Source: Paracoccaceae bacterium (GTDB lineage Bacteria; Pseudomonadota; Alphaproteobacteria; Rhodobacterales; Rhodobacteraceae). From it: a stretch of DNA of 13,093 nt. The stretch covers positions 1 through 13,093 of the forward strand of contig JAESRD010000356.1 of the NCBI GenBank assembly GCA_016764835.1, given 5' to 3'. Position 1 is the first letter of the stretch. Each line of letters opens with the position of its first letter. Of this stretch, positions 1 through 6,451 are shown piece after piece. Position numbers and translations under genes: made by a program. Under the pieces are notes generated by a model. It was not told where the DNA came from and made no database searches. It was given only the letters and a program-made list of their open reading frames with translations.

Positions 1-1401
1 CTGGGCATTTGGCCGCGCTGTTGTCAGATCAATATCGGGGCGAGATGCCTCTCCCAGCGCATCACCTTGGCCAGTGCCATCTGGGAATGTCGGGCTGGAT
101 TGTTGGCCAGCCAGCACTTGGGGGCTGTCAGGGACAGTCGGCACCGTATCTTGCGCCGCATTGGCCACGGGCGCCGTGTCTTGGCCGGCGATCTCTACAT
201 CAGGCGACGTGGCCTCGGCCAGCTGCACTGACTGCGCGGCAGGCGCATTTTGCCCTGGCTCGGCCTGTTCAGGCGCTTCTATCTGCTCTGGCTGCGGGGG
301 CATGTTGGGCTCAATTGACTGCTCCGGCTCTCTTATTTCAGGCTCAATAACTGGCTCAGCCGCTTGTTCCGTGGCCAAAACAGGCTCTTCAGGCTGCTCT
401 AACGCAGGCGCGGCTCCCACATCAGGTGCGACAACTTCTGGCTCAGCTTCATTCTCCGGCTCATTTTCAGGCTCAACCAAGGCCAATGAACTATCCGGCG
501 CGGCGTTCGCATCAGCCTCTTGCAGCTCAAGCGCCGCATTGTCAGCCGCATGCGCATCTGAATGGCCACCGTCCAGCAGCGGCTCATCAACAAGTATTGG
601 CTCAACAACCGGCGCACCGGCCTCCGCTTCACCCGTTACCGGCGGCTCAGGCGGGCTGTCGGCCTCGGCCAACAGCACAGGCTCATCTTCTGGCGCATCT
701 AGCGCCTGAGTTACGGCCAACTCAGTCTCGCTTGGCTCGGCAATCATGCTTTCTTCAGGCAAAGTTACTTCGGCCAAAGCCTCAACTGGCGCGCTTTCAA
801 CGGGCACGCTTTCTACGGACACGGAGTCTTCAGGCCTATTCGCTTCGGCCAACAGCGCATCGCTCACCAAGGCTGGCGGCGCAATTGTCGGAGCCACAAT
901 AACTGTTTGGTCGGAGAGAACAGCCGCCCCTTGCGGATCTGCCAGCAGCGAAAGCACCCGCGGCTGCTCTGATGATGCCAGCGTCAGAAACGCCACAAAC
1001 TGCCCCTGCCCGTCAGCATCGGCCTGGGCCACAACAACATTGTCGAGCAAAATTTCGATCGGCCGCCCCGCCAATGACTTGCCAGCAACCAGCCCAGTTC
1101 CGTCCGGGTCTATGCGCACAACATCAAAGCTCGGCGGCACATCGGCCATAATTGCGGGCGGCGTGTCCTCTTGGCCGGGCTGCGCCTCGGGCGCGGTACT
1201 CTCAGCTTCGGTTGTGTTCACAACCGGTGGCTCAACAGCGCCACTTTCGGGCAGAACCACGGCCTCTAGCACCCCAAGCTCTTGCACCCCAGACGCATCA
1301 ACCGCTGTCCCATCTAACCGAGGAACAACATAAACTGCCGTCGCAACGGCTGCCGCCGCGCTGGCGCTCAGCCCCAAATAAAGTATTTTACTTACCGCCA
1401 A
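1..1401 (-). CDS. Ig-like, Pro/Glu/Ala-rich membrane-anchored protein, probably LysM family (C-terminus off window)
   Basis: The minus strand is open from a stop at 1458-1456 to the left edge, giving 467 codons with no stop, so the C-terminus is missing. I place the start at a TTG (1401-1399) because a GGAG-containing purine stretch lies just upstream and the protein then begins with a short hydrophilic lead and an Ala/Val-rich membrane segment (about residues 6-27, ending YVVP). Residues about 92-155 look like a bacterial Ig-like beta-sandwich (FDVVRIDPDGTG, then AGRPIEILLDN and GQFVAFLTL). From about 175 to the window edge the chain is low-complexity and acidic, rich in Pro, Glu and Ala, like a long periplasmic spacer. 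Known Rhodobacteraceae proteins of this layout end in a LysM peptidoglycan-binding domain, which would lie outside this window, so that name is inferred. The role is probably in the cell envelope. It is divergent from the LOG gene. Confidence 0.82.
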   Translation of the reverse strand, partial: MAVSKILYLGLSASAAAAVATAVYVVPRLDGTAVDASGVQELGVLEAVVLPESGAVEPPVVNTTEAESTAPEAQPGQEDTPPAIMADVPPSFDVVRIDPDGTGLVAGKSLAGRPIEILLDNVVVAQADADGQGQFVAFLTLASSEQPRVLSLLADPQGAAVLSDQTVIVAPTIAPPALVSDALLAEANRPEDSVSVESVPVESAPVEALAEVTLPEESMIAEPSETELAVTQALDAPEDEPVLLAEADSPPEPPVTGEAEAGAPVVEPILVDEPLLDGGHSDAHAADNAALELQEADANAAPDSSLALVEPENEPENEAEPEVVAPDVGAAPALEQPEEPVLATEQAAEPVIEPEIREPEQSIEPNMPPQPEQIEAPEQAEPGQNAPAAQSVQLAEATSPDVEIAGQDTAPVANAAQDTVPTVPDSPQVLAGQQSSPTFPDGTGQGDALGEASRPDIDLTTARPNAQ

Positions 1402-1577
1402 ACTTCCCGCTCCGCCCTGCGCTCTGCTAAGATCAAGCAAATCATAAACGCATTGTTAAGATTGCTTTACAACCAGTTGAGCGAGCATAGCAATCAAGCT
1501 ATGTCGGGTCAAAAGGCTAGGATATACGGTTTTGACCGGACATTTTGCCCAAAACCTTGCAGAGAAGTGATTTGCCC
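1402..1577. promoter_or_regulatory. Divergent intergenic region between LysM-type gene and LOG gene
   Basis: This 176 bp spacer must hold the promoters of both flanking divergent genes. The best plus-strand candidate is TTGAGC (1477-1482), a 17 bp spacer and TATGTC (1500-1505), a poor match to the sigma-70 -10 box. On the minus strand, TTGTAA followed by a TTTATGATT stretch near 1446 is possible but badly spaced. No strong operator or hairpin is visible. Confidence 0.3.
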
Positions 1578-2147
1578 ATGCGCCAGTTCCAACATTCTGT
1601 TTGTGTCTATTGTGGCGCGCGTGATGGCTCATCACCCAGCTACGCTGCCGCCGCGCAGGCCACTGGCACTTTGCTGGCCCAAAACAATTGGCGGCTGGTT
1701 TACGGCGCGGGCGATGTCGGGCTTATGGGCCGCGTCGCGCGCAGCTGTCAGGCAGCTGGCGGCACGACTTTTGGCGTCATCCCGGTGCATCTTTTGCGCG
1801 CCGAAGTTGGCAAAACCGACCTTGATAGCTTTGTCATCACCGAGACAATGCATGAGCGCAAAAAGGTGATGGTGATGAATGCCGATGCGATTGTTGTGCT
1901 GCCCGGCGGCGCAGGATCGCTCGATGAGTTCTTTGAAGTTTTGACATGGGCGCAGCTGGGCTTGCATGATAAACCCATAATATTGCTCAATATTGATGGC
2001 TACTGGGCACCGCTCCTAGCGCTGATAGATCATATCATTGCCCAAGGATTTGCCGATGAAAGCCTCAAAGGGTCGATAGGAATTGCCAACGACATTGCCA
2101 GCCTAGAACACCAGCTCCGCGCCGCTCTGCCCAAAAATATCAGCTAA
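1578..2147 (+). CDS. LOG-family Rossmann-fold protein (TIGR00730 type), putative nucleotide 5'-monophosphate phosphoribohydrolase
   Basis: The 189-residue length is normal for the family. LOG proteins release a free base (a cytokinin in plants and some bacteria) from a nucleoside 5'-monophosphate, and many bacterial members probably act in general nucleotide clean-up. Visible signatures are an N-terminal Rossmann strand (SVCVYCGARDG, residues 7-17), the glycine-rich turn YGAGDVGLMG (42-51), MHERK (91-95) with the conserved Arg-Lys, and the active-site loop PGGAGSLDE (109-117) followed by TWAQLGLHDKPI. The usual loop is PGGxGTxxE, so Ser replaces Thr here, while Glu117 is kept. I chose the ATG at 1578, preceded by AGAGAAG, rather than an in-frame TTG at 1545, because family similarity begins just after it. 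The gene appears monocistronic, is cytosolic, and is divergent from the LysM-type gene. The real substrate cannot be told from sequence. Confidence 0.93.
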   Translation: MRQFQHSVCVYCGARDGSSPSYAAAAQATGTLLAQNNWRLVYGAGDVGLMGRVARSCQAAGGTTFGVIPVHLLRAEVGKTDLDSFVITETMHERKKVMVMNADAIVVLPGGAGSLDEFFEVLTWAQLGLHDKPIILLNIDGYWAPLLALIDHIIAQGFADESLKGSIGIANDIASLEHQLRAALPKNIS

Positions 2148-2426
2148 CACCGCAATTTTGGACAATAATTGAGCAACGTTACGTTTTGGCCAGACCTGCG
2201 GCAGCCGCCAAGCGCCCAACCCGCCGGTTTTGTGGCGCATTTATGCGAGTGAAACGCCATTCGTTCCTGTCTCTCGCCACCACATTTACCGCGCTCACAC
2301 CCCACAAGCGGCGCTGCAAAATACGCCCCCGCTTGCTCCCGGTTCAAACCCATTAGAACAGCGGTGAAAATGCCACTGGCAAGCTGAGCCACAGGGCCAA
2401 TAGCCATGCGCTATTTGGCGCCGCGC
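2148..2426. other. Intergenic stretch without a convincing gene
   Basis: This lies between the LOG stop and the sodB terminator. It holds an 87-codon open frame on the minus strand (2407-2144) starting 20 bp past the terminator T-tract, with no ribosome binding site and no recognisable domain. Two small inverted repeats are visible: AACGT/ACGTT (2175-2185) and CGCAT/ATGCG (2236-2247). Neither has a following T-run, so I see no clear terminator for the LOG gene. I find nothing else here. Confidence 0.5.
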
Positions 2427-2472
2427 AAAATAAATAAAAAGCCCATGCCCGGCAGCACTGCCAGACATGGGC
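2427..2472 (-). terminator. Rho-independent terminator of sodB
   Basis: Read on the minus strand, starting 23 bases after the sodB stop, there is a 14 bp stem. Its outer arms are GCCCATG and CATGGGC (2472-2466 and 2447-2441), the inner part is closed by Watson-Crick and two G-T pairs, and the loop is 4 bases (GTGC). It is followed immediately by TTTTTATTTATTTT (2440-2427). This is a textbook intrinsic terminator. On the plus strand the stem is followed only by a short TTTT (about 2476-2479), so any effect on transcripts from the LOG side would be weak. Confidence 0.9.
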
Positions 2473-2495
2473 CAATTTTAGACATTGGCGGCGGG

Positions 2496-3095
2496 TTACA
2501 TCCGGCCAGCAACGTTTTCCCAATTAACCAGATTATCGAGGAAGTTGCTCAGATAAACCGGCCGCTTATTGCGGAAATCAATGTAGTAGGAATGTTCCCA
2601 AACATCGCAGCCCAACAAGGCTGTTTGGCCAAAGCAAAGCGGGTTCACACCGTTTTCGGTCTTGGTCACTTTAAGGCTGCCATCGGCATCCTTAACCAGC
2701 CACGCCCAGCCAGAGCCAAACTGGCCGGCACCGGCAGCAGCAAACTGGGTCTTAAACTCAGCAACCGAACCAAAGCTGGCTGTAAGCGCTGATTCCAGCT
2801 CAGATGGCATAGAGGAAGCACCCGGCCCCATCATTTCCCAGAACTGATTGTGGTTCCATAACTGGCTGATATTGTTGAAGATACCATTTTGCGCCGTGGC
2901 GCTGGCATCATAGGTGCCGACAATAATCTCTTCGAGAGTTTTGCCGTCCCACTCAGTACCAGCAATCAGCTTATTGCCGTTGGTGACATAAGCGTTGTGG
3001 TGCATATCATGGTGAAATTCCATGGTCTCAGCGGACATGCCATTGGCAGCAAGTGCATCATGGGCATAGGGCAGATCGGGCAGTTCAAACGCCAT
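2496..3095 (-). CDS. sodB: Superoxide dismutase, Fe-type (Fe/Mn family)
   Basis: This 199-residue cytosolic enzyme converts superoxide to hydrogen peroxide and oxygen. The opening FELPDLPYAHDAL and the full length match FeSOD. The four metal ligands are visible by comparison with E. coli SodB: His28 (in EFHHDMHH), His82 (in QLWNHNQFW), Asp164 and His168 (in DVWEHSYYID). Gln78 sits where FeSODs carry the outer-sphere Gln (E. coli Q69), which favours iron over manganese, although cambialistic enzymes exist. FGSGWAWLV (126-134) is the usual core motif. I chose the ATG at 3095, four codons inside the longest frame, because AGG lies 6 bases upstream and the family starts here. No signal peptide is present. 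A strong intrinsic terminator follows, so the gene is probably transcribed alone from the 121 bp gap behind the GSCFA gene. Confidence 0.97.
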   Translation of the reverse strand: MAFELPDLPYAHDALAANGMSAETMEFHHDMHHNAYVTNGNKLIAGTEWDGKTLEEIIVGTYDASATAQNGIFNNISQLWNHNQFWEMMGPGASSMPSELESALTASFGSVAEFKTQFAAAGAGQFGSGWAWLVKDADGSLKVTKTENGVNPLCFGQTALLGCDVWEHSYYIDFRNKRPVYLSNFLDNLVNWENVAGRM

Positions 3096-3216
3096 TTTGG
3101 GCCTCATAGGGTTGTTCAGGTTGCGGTTGGCCTAAACAATGCCGCTCAGCGGCCAAGGTCAATCCCAAGCCGCGACAAATTGTCAAAATTGGCAGGACTC
3201 CGCGCCCAGATAGCGC
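3096..3216 (-). promoter_or_regulatory. Probable sodB promoter/operator region
   Basis: On the minus strand a perfect TTGACA (3186-3181) and a second TTGACC (3162-3157) could serve as -35 boxes, but no good -10 follows either; TGTTTA (3138-3133) is the closest for the second. Two small palindromes lie here: GACAA/TTGTC around one base (3174-3184), overlapping the TTGACA, and GCCGCT/AGCGGC around one base (3141-3153), lying between the second -35 and its -10. They are candidate operators only. The region also separates sodB from the GSCFA gene upstream on the same strand. Confidence 0.3.
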
Positions 3217-4566
3217 CTAGATCCAATTCACCTTGTCGCGAAACTCGGTCCGCGACGGAAAGTCCTGCACATGACGTGCCAGCAAATCACGCGCGCGGCC
3301 TTGCTTGCGCAAAGGGCGACATAGCATGATCATCCGCTCCAGCGCATCATAGCGCTGTGGGGCAATTTTGGTGGCTTTGTGCAAAGCGGCAAAAGAGGCA
3401 TCGAGGTCGTCAAGCCGCCGCGCCGCCGTGGCCTCAAGCATGAGCACTTCGGCATCTTGGTCAGCCAGCCCACGGTTCTTGGCAATCAAAGCCGTCACCT
3501 CATCAAACTGGCCAAGTTTGTGCAGTATTTTGGCCGATGAAAACAGCCCCGTGGCCGTCAACTCTTCATCAGCTTCACCCGCCTCGGTTGGTATATAGCG
3601 GGTCAAAACATTCGACATGATCCGGTTAACCACATCGCCCGACACATGCCGGTAATCATTGCGCGACCATGCCACCTCTGGGCTAGACAGGGTGACAAAC
3701 TCATAGGAGGGAAAGTAATCAACCCCTTGTTTATCAAGTAAGAACTCATCCAAAGCCGCGCGTTGGACCGCCTTTGAATAGGCGTTGGCCACCAACACAT
3801 CCATGTCGCGAAACGTGGCCAAAAGCGGCACAGGCGAGACCGTGACCAGCATTTTAAGCGGCTTGGTCCGGTGCTTGATCAGCAGATCATACAGCCCGTT
3901 AAGCCCCTCCAAAACATCGGCGTAGCTGAGCACGCGAAACTCAAACCGGTCAGGCTCAGCCTTGATCGCCAGCATTGGCGGGATCACATTGAGGTAGAGT
4001 TGCAGCTCGCGGTCATACCATGTTTCAACATAGCCCAGCGTCAGAATAATAACATCGGCATCGGCAATCTTGGCCATCGCATCCAGATAGCGGTGACGAA
4101 ATTCGAGGATTGTTTTGACAGGAAAATCCAGCTTAGCCATGCCGAGTTGTGCGTCAAAATAAGTGCCTTCACCTATTTCATACAGCACCTCTTCGCCGGG
4201 AAACTTGTCGCGCTCAAGCGCCCAGGTAAACTCATTGAGCACCGAATGGATCGAATATTTGTTAAAGAAGTTGGCCGCGTCGCCAAGGCTTTCGCCGATC
4301 TCACCCAAAGAAAACTCGCGGCTCAACACCCGCTTGCCAGCATTTTCCAATGCCTTTTCAACATTGCGGGCAAAGCAAGAGCCGATCGCAAAGATCGTAT
4401 CATCAGGCGCAAATTCAAAGCTGGGCGAGGCTGTTGGTGAGGCCAAAGGATAGAGCCTGTCACCGTCTTTGTCGGGCGATGGATAGCGCCGCAACTTGTT
4501 GCCACGCGCCCGTTGTAGCGCCTGTACCGCGCCAATTTTCTCAATATTGCGTGTTTCGCCTGTCAT
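3217..4566 (-). CDS. GSCFA-domain protein, putative SGNH-like hydrolase/esterase
   Basis: This 449-residue protein carries the motif that names the GSCFA family, read exactly as GSCFA at residues 62-66 after an FAIG strand. The family is uncharacterised but thought related to SGNH/GDSL esterases. Ser63 would be the nucleophile, TLGYVETW would stand where block III lies, and D304-x-x-H307 (NDYRHVSGD) matches the block V Asp-His pair. After about residue 330 the chain becomes helical and Ala/Leu-rich, with repeats resembling TPRs, ending near KVNWI. The ATG at 4566 is preferred over an upstream in-frame ATG at 4656 because GAGGG precedes it and family similarity starts nearby. No signal peptide or membrane segment is evident, so it is probably cytosolic. 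The divergent neighbour is a GT61 glycosyltransferase, which suggests a role in modifying a surface glycan. That role, and any substrate, is inference. Confidence 0.88.
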   Translation of the reverse strand: MTGETRNIEKIGAVQALQRARGNKLRRYPSPDKDGDRLYPLASPTASPSFEFAPDDTIFAIGSCFARNVEKALENAGKRVLSREFSLGEIGESLGDAANFFNKYSIHSVLNEFTWALERDKFPGEEVLYEIGEGTYFDAQLGMAKLDFPVKTILEFRHRYLDAMAKIADADVIILTLGYVETWYDRELQLYLNVIPPMLAIKAEPDRFEFRVLSYADVLEGLNGLYDLLIKHRTKPLKMLVTVSPVPLLATFRDMDVLVANAYSKAVQRAALDEFLLDKQGVDYFPSYEFVTLSSPEVAWSRNDYRHVSGDVVNRIMSNVLTRYIPTEAGEADEELTATGLFSSAKILHKLGQFDEVTALIAKNRGLADQDAEVLMLEATAARRLDDLDASFAALHKATKIAPQRYDALERMIMLCRPLRKQGRARDLLARHVQDFPSRTEFRDKVNWI

Positions 4567-4765
4567 GCCGCCCTCACTATGTGATCTTGTGGCTAAACGT
4601 TCTGCCGCGCTCTTGCCTGCCAGATGCCTAAACTTAGGCCTTTGTGTCGTCGGCATACAAGAGCATCACTTCGTCATTATTTAGGCAGTGTGACAACCAT
4701 TGTTTTACATCCTCCCCTATAAGACCTTAATAAGCGCAAAAAGAACGGTGGCAGGCGAGCATTTT
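4567..4765. promoter_or_regulatory. Divergent promoter region between GSCFA and GT61 genes
   Basis: The 199 bp spacer serves both divergent genes. On the plus strand TTTACA (4704-4709), an 18 bp spacer and TAATAA (4728-4733) form a plausible sigma-70 promoter for the glycosyltransferase. An inverted repeat, GCCTAA/TTAGGC with two bases between (4626-4639), is followed by another TTAGGC at 4681-4686. This could be a regulator binding site, but no regulator gene is nearby. Confidence 0.35.
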
Positions 4766-5887
4766 ATGGCACATTCACTTCCCTTTGAAGCACCCGATAT
4801 TTCTGGCTCAATAGCCGAGCATATAACGCTGGTTGAGCGCGCAATCGTCGTGCCGCCCGCCAAGGGCTTGGGCAACCAGTCAGTGCAGCGCTCCGGCGTC
4901 CTCACAGCCGAGGGCAAGCTGGTTGAAAACGCGGTCACGTGGCGCGGGCCAAACCCGATCACCATTGAGCCGGTTATGCCCGCCGCCGAAGATATCCAAG
5001 AGCTGTCTGGCACTTGGATGTTCCTCGGCCCGCTCTTTGGCCATTTTGGCCATTTTTTGGTGGAGAGCATCTGCCGCATCTGGGCGGCTGACCAACTTGC
5101 CGGCAAGATCGACGGCGTGCTCTTCGTGCCAAAATTTCAAAACCGCCCCGACCATGTGGCCAAAGTTTACGGCCCTTTCCTAGAGGCGCTCGGCGTTGAT
5201 TTGCCGATGAAAAACCTCGAAGACCCGACACGGGTTGAGCGGCTATATGTGCCGCGCCAAGGCTTTGGCATGTTCAACATGATCGAAGGTTCGCCCGAGT
5301 TTCGCGATTTTATCAACAAACATGCCGGGGCAAAGGTCACGCCTGAAGGTGCCAAAAAGATCTACATCTCGCGCTCGGCCCTGCCGCCCATTCGCGGCTC
5401 AATCATTGGCGAAAAAGTGCTTGAGAGCTACCTCGCCGAAGAAGGCTATGAGGTATACCACCCGCAAAAATTTGACCATCTCGAACAGATTGCCGCCTAC
5501 CGCGCCGCCACCCATATCATTGGTGTTGACTGCTCACCTTTGCACCTGTTGGCCCTTGTTGGCAGCAAGGACCAGAAGACAGGCATCATTGCCCGGCGCA
5601 ATGGCGACCTAGATGAGATCTTTGCCCGCCAAATCAGGGCCTTCAAGGGCGCTGACGCCTATGCGATCAACCACTTGCAGCGCAATTGGATCGAAGAACA
5701 TGCGGCCCGACCAAGCCGCACCAGCTGGGGTGAGATTGATTTTGTGGCCCTTTGGCACAGCCTCAAAACTGCCGGTCTGATCGAGGGCAACACGCCGTGG
5801 CCCGCCCTGACCCAAGCCCAGATTGACGAAGAAGTTGCCGCTATTGGCGACGGCGTTGGCGTAAAGTTCAAGCCGTTTGAAGGCTAG
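4766..5887 (+). CDS. Glycosyltransferase family 61 protein (DUF563)
   Basis: This 373-residue protein matches the GT61/DUF563 family, whose members transfer sugars such as xylose or N-acetylglucosamine in plants and animals and occur in bacterial surface-polysaccharide loci. Visible signatures are the N-terminal FGHFGHFLVES (about residues 91-101, the family's GHFL-E block), the strand KIYISRSALP near 196, and IIGVDCSPLHLLAL near 252, where related proteins usually carry a Gly-x-His-Gly-Ser/Ala-type loop. No signal peptide or membrane helix is seen, so it probably works at the cytosolic side. The ATG at 4766 follows a weak AGGCGAG. A TTG at 4700 in frame would add 22 residues with no family similarity. 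The gene ends exactly where soxG ends on the other strand, with no spare base. Donor and acceptor sugars are unknown. Confidence 0.88.
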   Translation: MAHSLPFEAPDISGSIAEHITLVERAIVVPPAKGLGNQSVQRSGVLTAEGKLVENAVTWRGPNPITIEPVMPAAEDIQELSGTWMFLGPLFGHFGHFLVESICRIWAADQLAGKIDGVLFVPKFQNRPDHVAKVYGPFLEALGVDLPMKNLEDPTRVERLYVPRQGFGMFNMIEGSPEFRDFINKHAGAKVTPEGAKKIYISRSALPPIRGSIIGEKVLESYLAEEGYEVYHPQKFDHLEQIAAYRAATHIIGVDCSPLHLLALVGSKDQKTGIIARRNGDLDEIFARQIRAFKGADAYAINHLQRNWIEEHAARPSRTSWGEIDFVALWHSLKTAGLIEGNTPWPALTQAQIDEEVAAIGDGVGVKFKPFEG

Positions 5888-6451
5888 CTAAAAGAAGCCA
5901 ACTCTGCCCGCCTCAATCGCCGTTTTTACCTGCGCAAAAACGTAGCTCCCCACCGAGCGAAAACAGATCAGATCAAACGCATCTTCCTGAGGCATCCAAA
6001 GTGCTGTCGCCACCTCGCCCAGCCGTGTGCGGCGAAACTGCCCCGGACCGAACCGGCCAGGGGCCAGGTCAGCAGGCACAAGTTTGGCCAAAATCTCGCG
6101 CGCACCATCGCCGCGCAGCTGCATATAAGCCCGCGCATCCGAGACGTTAACACAAAGATGGTGCTGCCCGGCCAGTTTGGCACTCAGCTGCGCTGCCGCC
6201 GCATCGGCCTCGGCGTAGGGCAGCAAGATCAACAGCTCATCCGGTGACATCCATGCCGCCGCCTTGCCATCAGTGGCACATATCCGGCCCTGTGCCGGAA
6301 AATCCGTCCCCGTCAGCGCGGTCACAGCGGCCATGAGCGCCCCGTCACCAAGATCACCGCGCAAAGTCAACATCCCGGTCAGGCCCGCGTCGCGCAGCGT
6401 CAGATCGCCCTCAAATGTCGCCCCATCCAGAGCCGTCACAGCATCAGACAT
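5888..6451 (-). CDS. soxG: Sarcosine oxidase, gamma subunit
   Basis: This 187-residue protein is the smallest GcvT-like subunit of heterotetrameric sarcosine oxidase. It packs against the alpha subunit and helps form the folate side of the complex. Supporting features are the LLILLPYAEAD stretch, HLCVNVSDARAYMQLRGDGAREILAKL (about residues 98-124, a hallmark of the family), FGPGQFRRTRLGEVATALW, and the C-terminal FDLICFRSVGSYVF. The ATG at 6451 overlaps the soxA stop by 8 bases (ATGTCTGA), which indicates translational coupling and argues against the longer in-frame start at 6535. It is the last gene of the operon. No terminator can be seen, because the convergent glycosyltransferase stop codon abuts its own stop codon directly. 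Confidence 0.93.
   Translation of the reverse strand: MSDAVTALDGATFEGDLTLRDAGLTGMLTLRGDLGDGALMAAVTALTGTDFPAQGRICATDGKAAAWMSPDELLILLPYAEADAAAAQLSAKLAGQHHLCVNVSDARAYMQLRGDGAREILAKLVPADLAPGRFGPGQFRRTRLGEVATALWMPQEDAFDLICFRSVGSYVFAQVKTAIEAGRVGFF

Noticed and set aside
74..1333. Long plus-strand open frames (74-709 and 746-1333), rich in Ser, Gly and Ala.
   Set aside because: They are antisense to the Pro/Glu/Ala-rich minus-strand gene. Their composition is what its codons give when read backwards. The minus-strand frame is open for 467 codons and has an Ig-like segment and a membrane anchor.
2144..2407. Minus-strand 87-codon open frame as a real gene.
   Set aside because: No Shine-Dalgarno sequence, no recognisable domain, and a position directly behind a strong terminator. 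Kept only as a note on the gap.
2496..3095. A functional link between sodB and the sarcosine oxidase operon through oxidative stress.
   Set aside because: Sarcosine oxidase makes hydrogen peroxide, not superoxide. The genes are separated by the GSCFA/GT61 pair and sodB has its own terminator.
3871..4440. Plus-strand 189-codon frame opposite the GSCFA gene.
   Set aside because: It lies wholly antisense to a gene with a clear family motif and shows no domain of its own.
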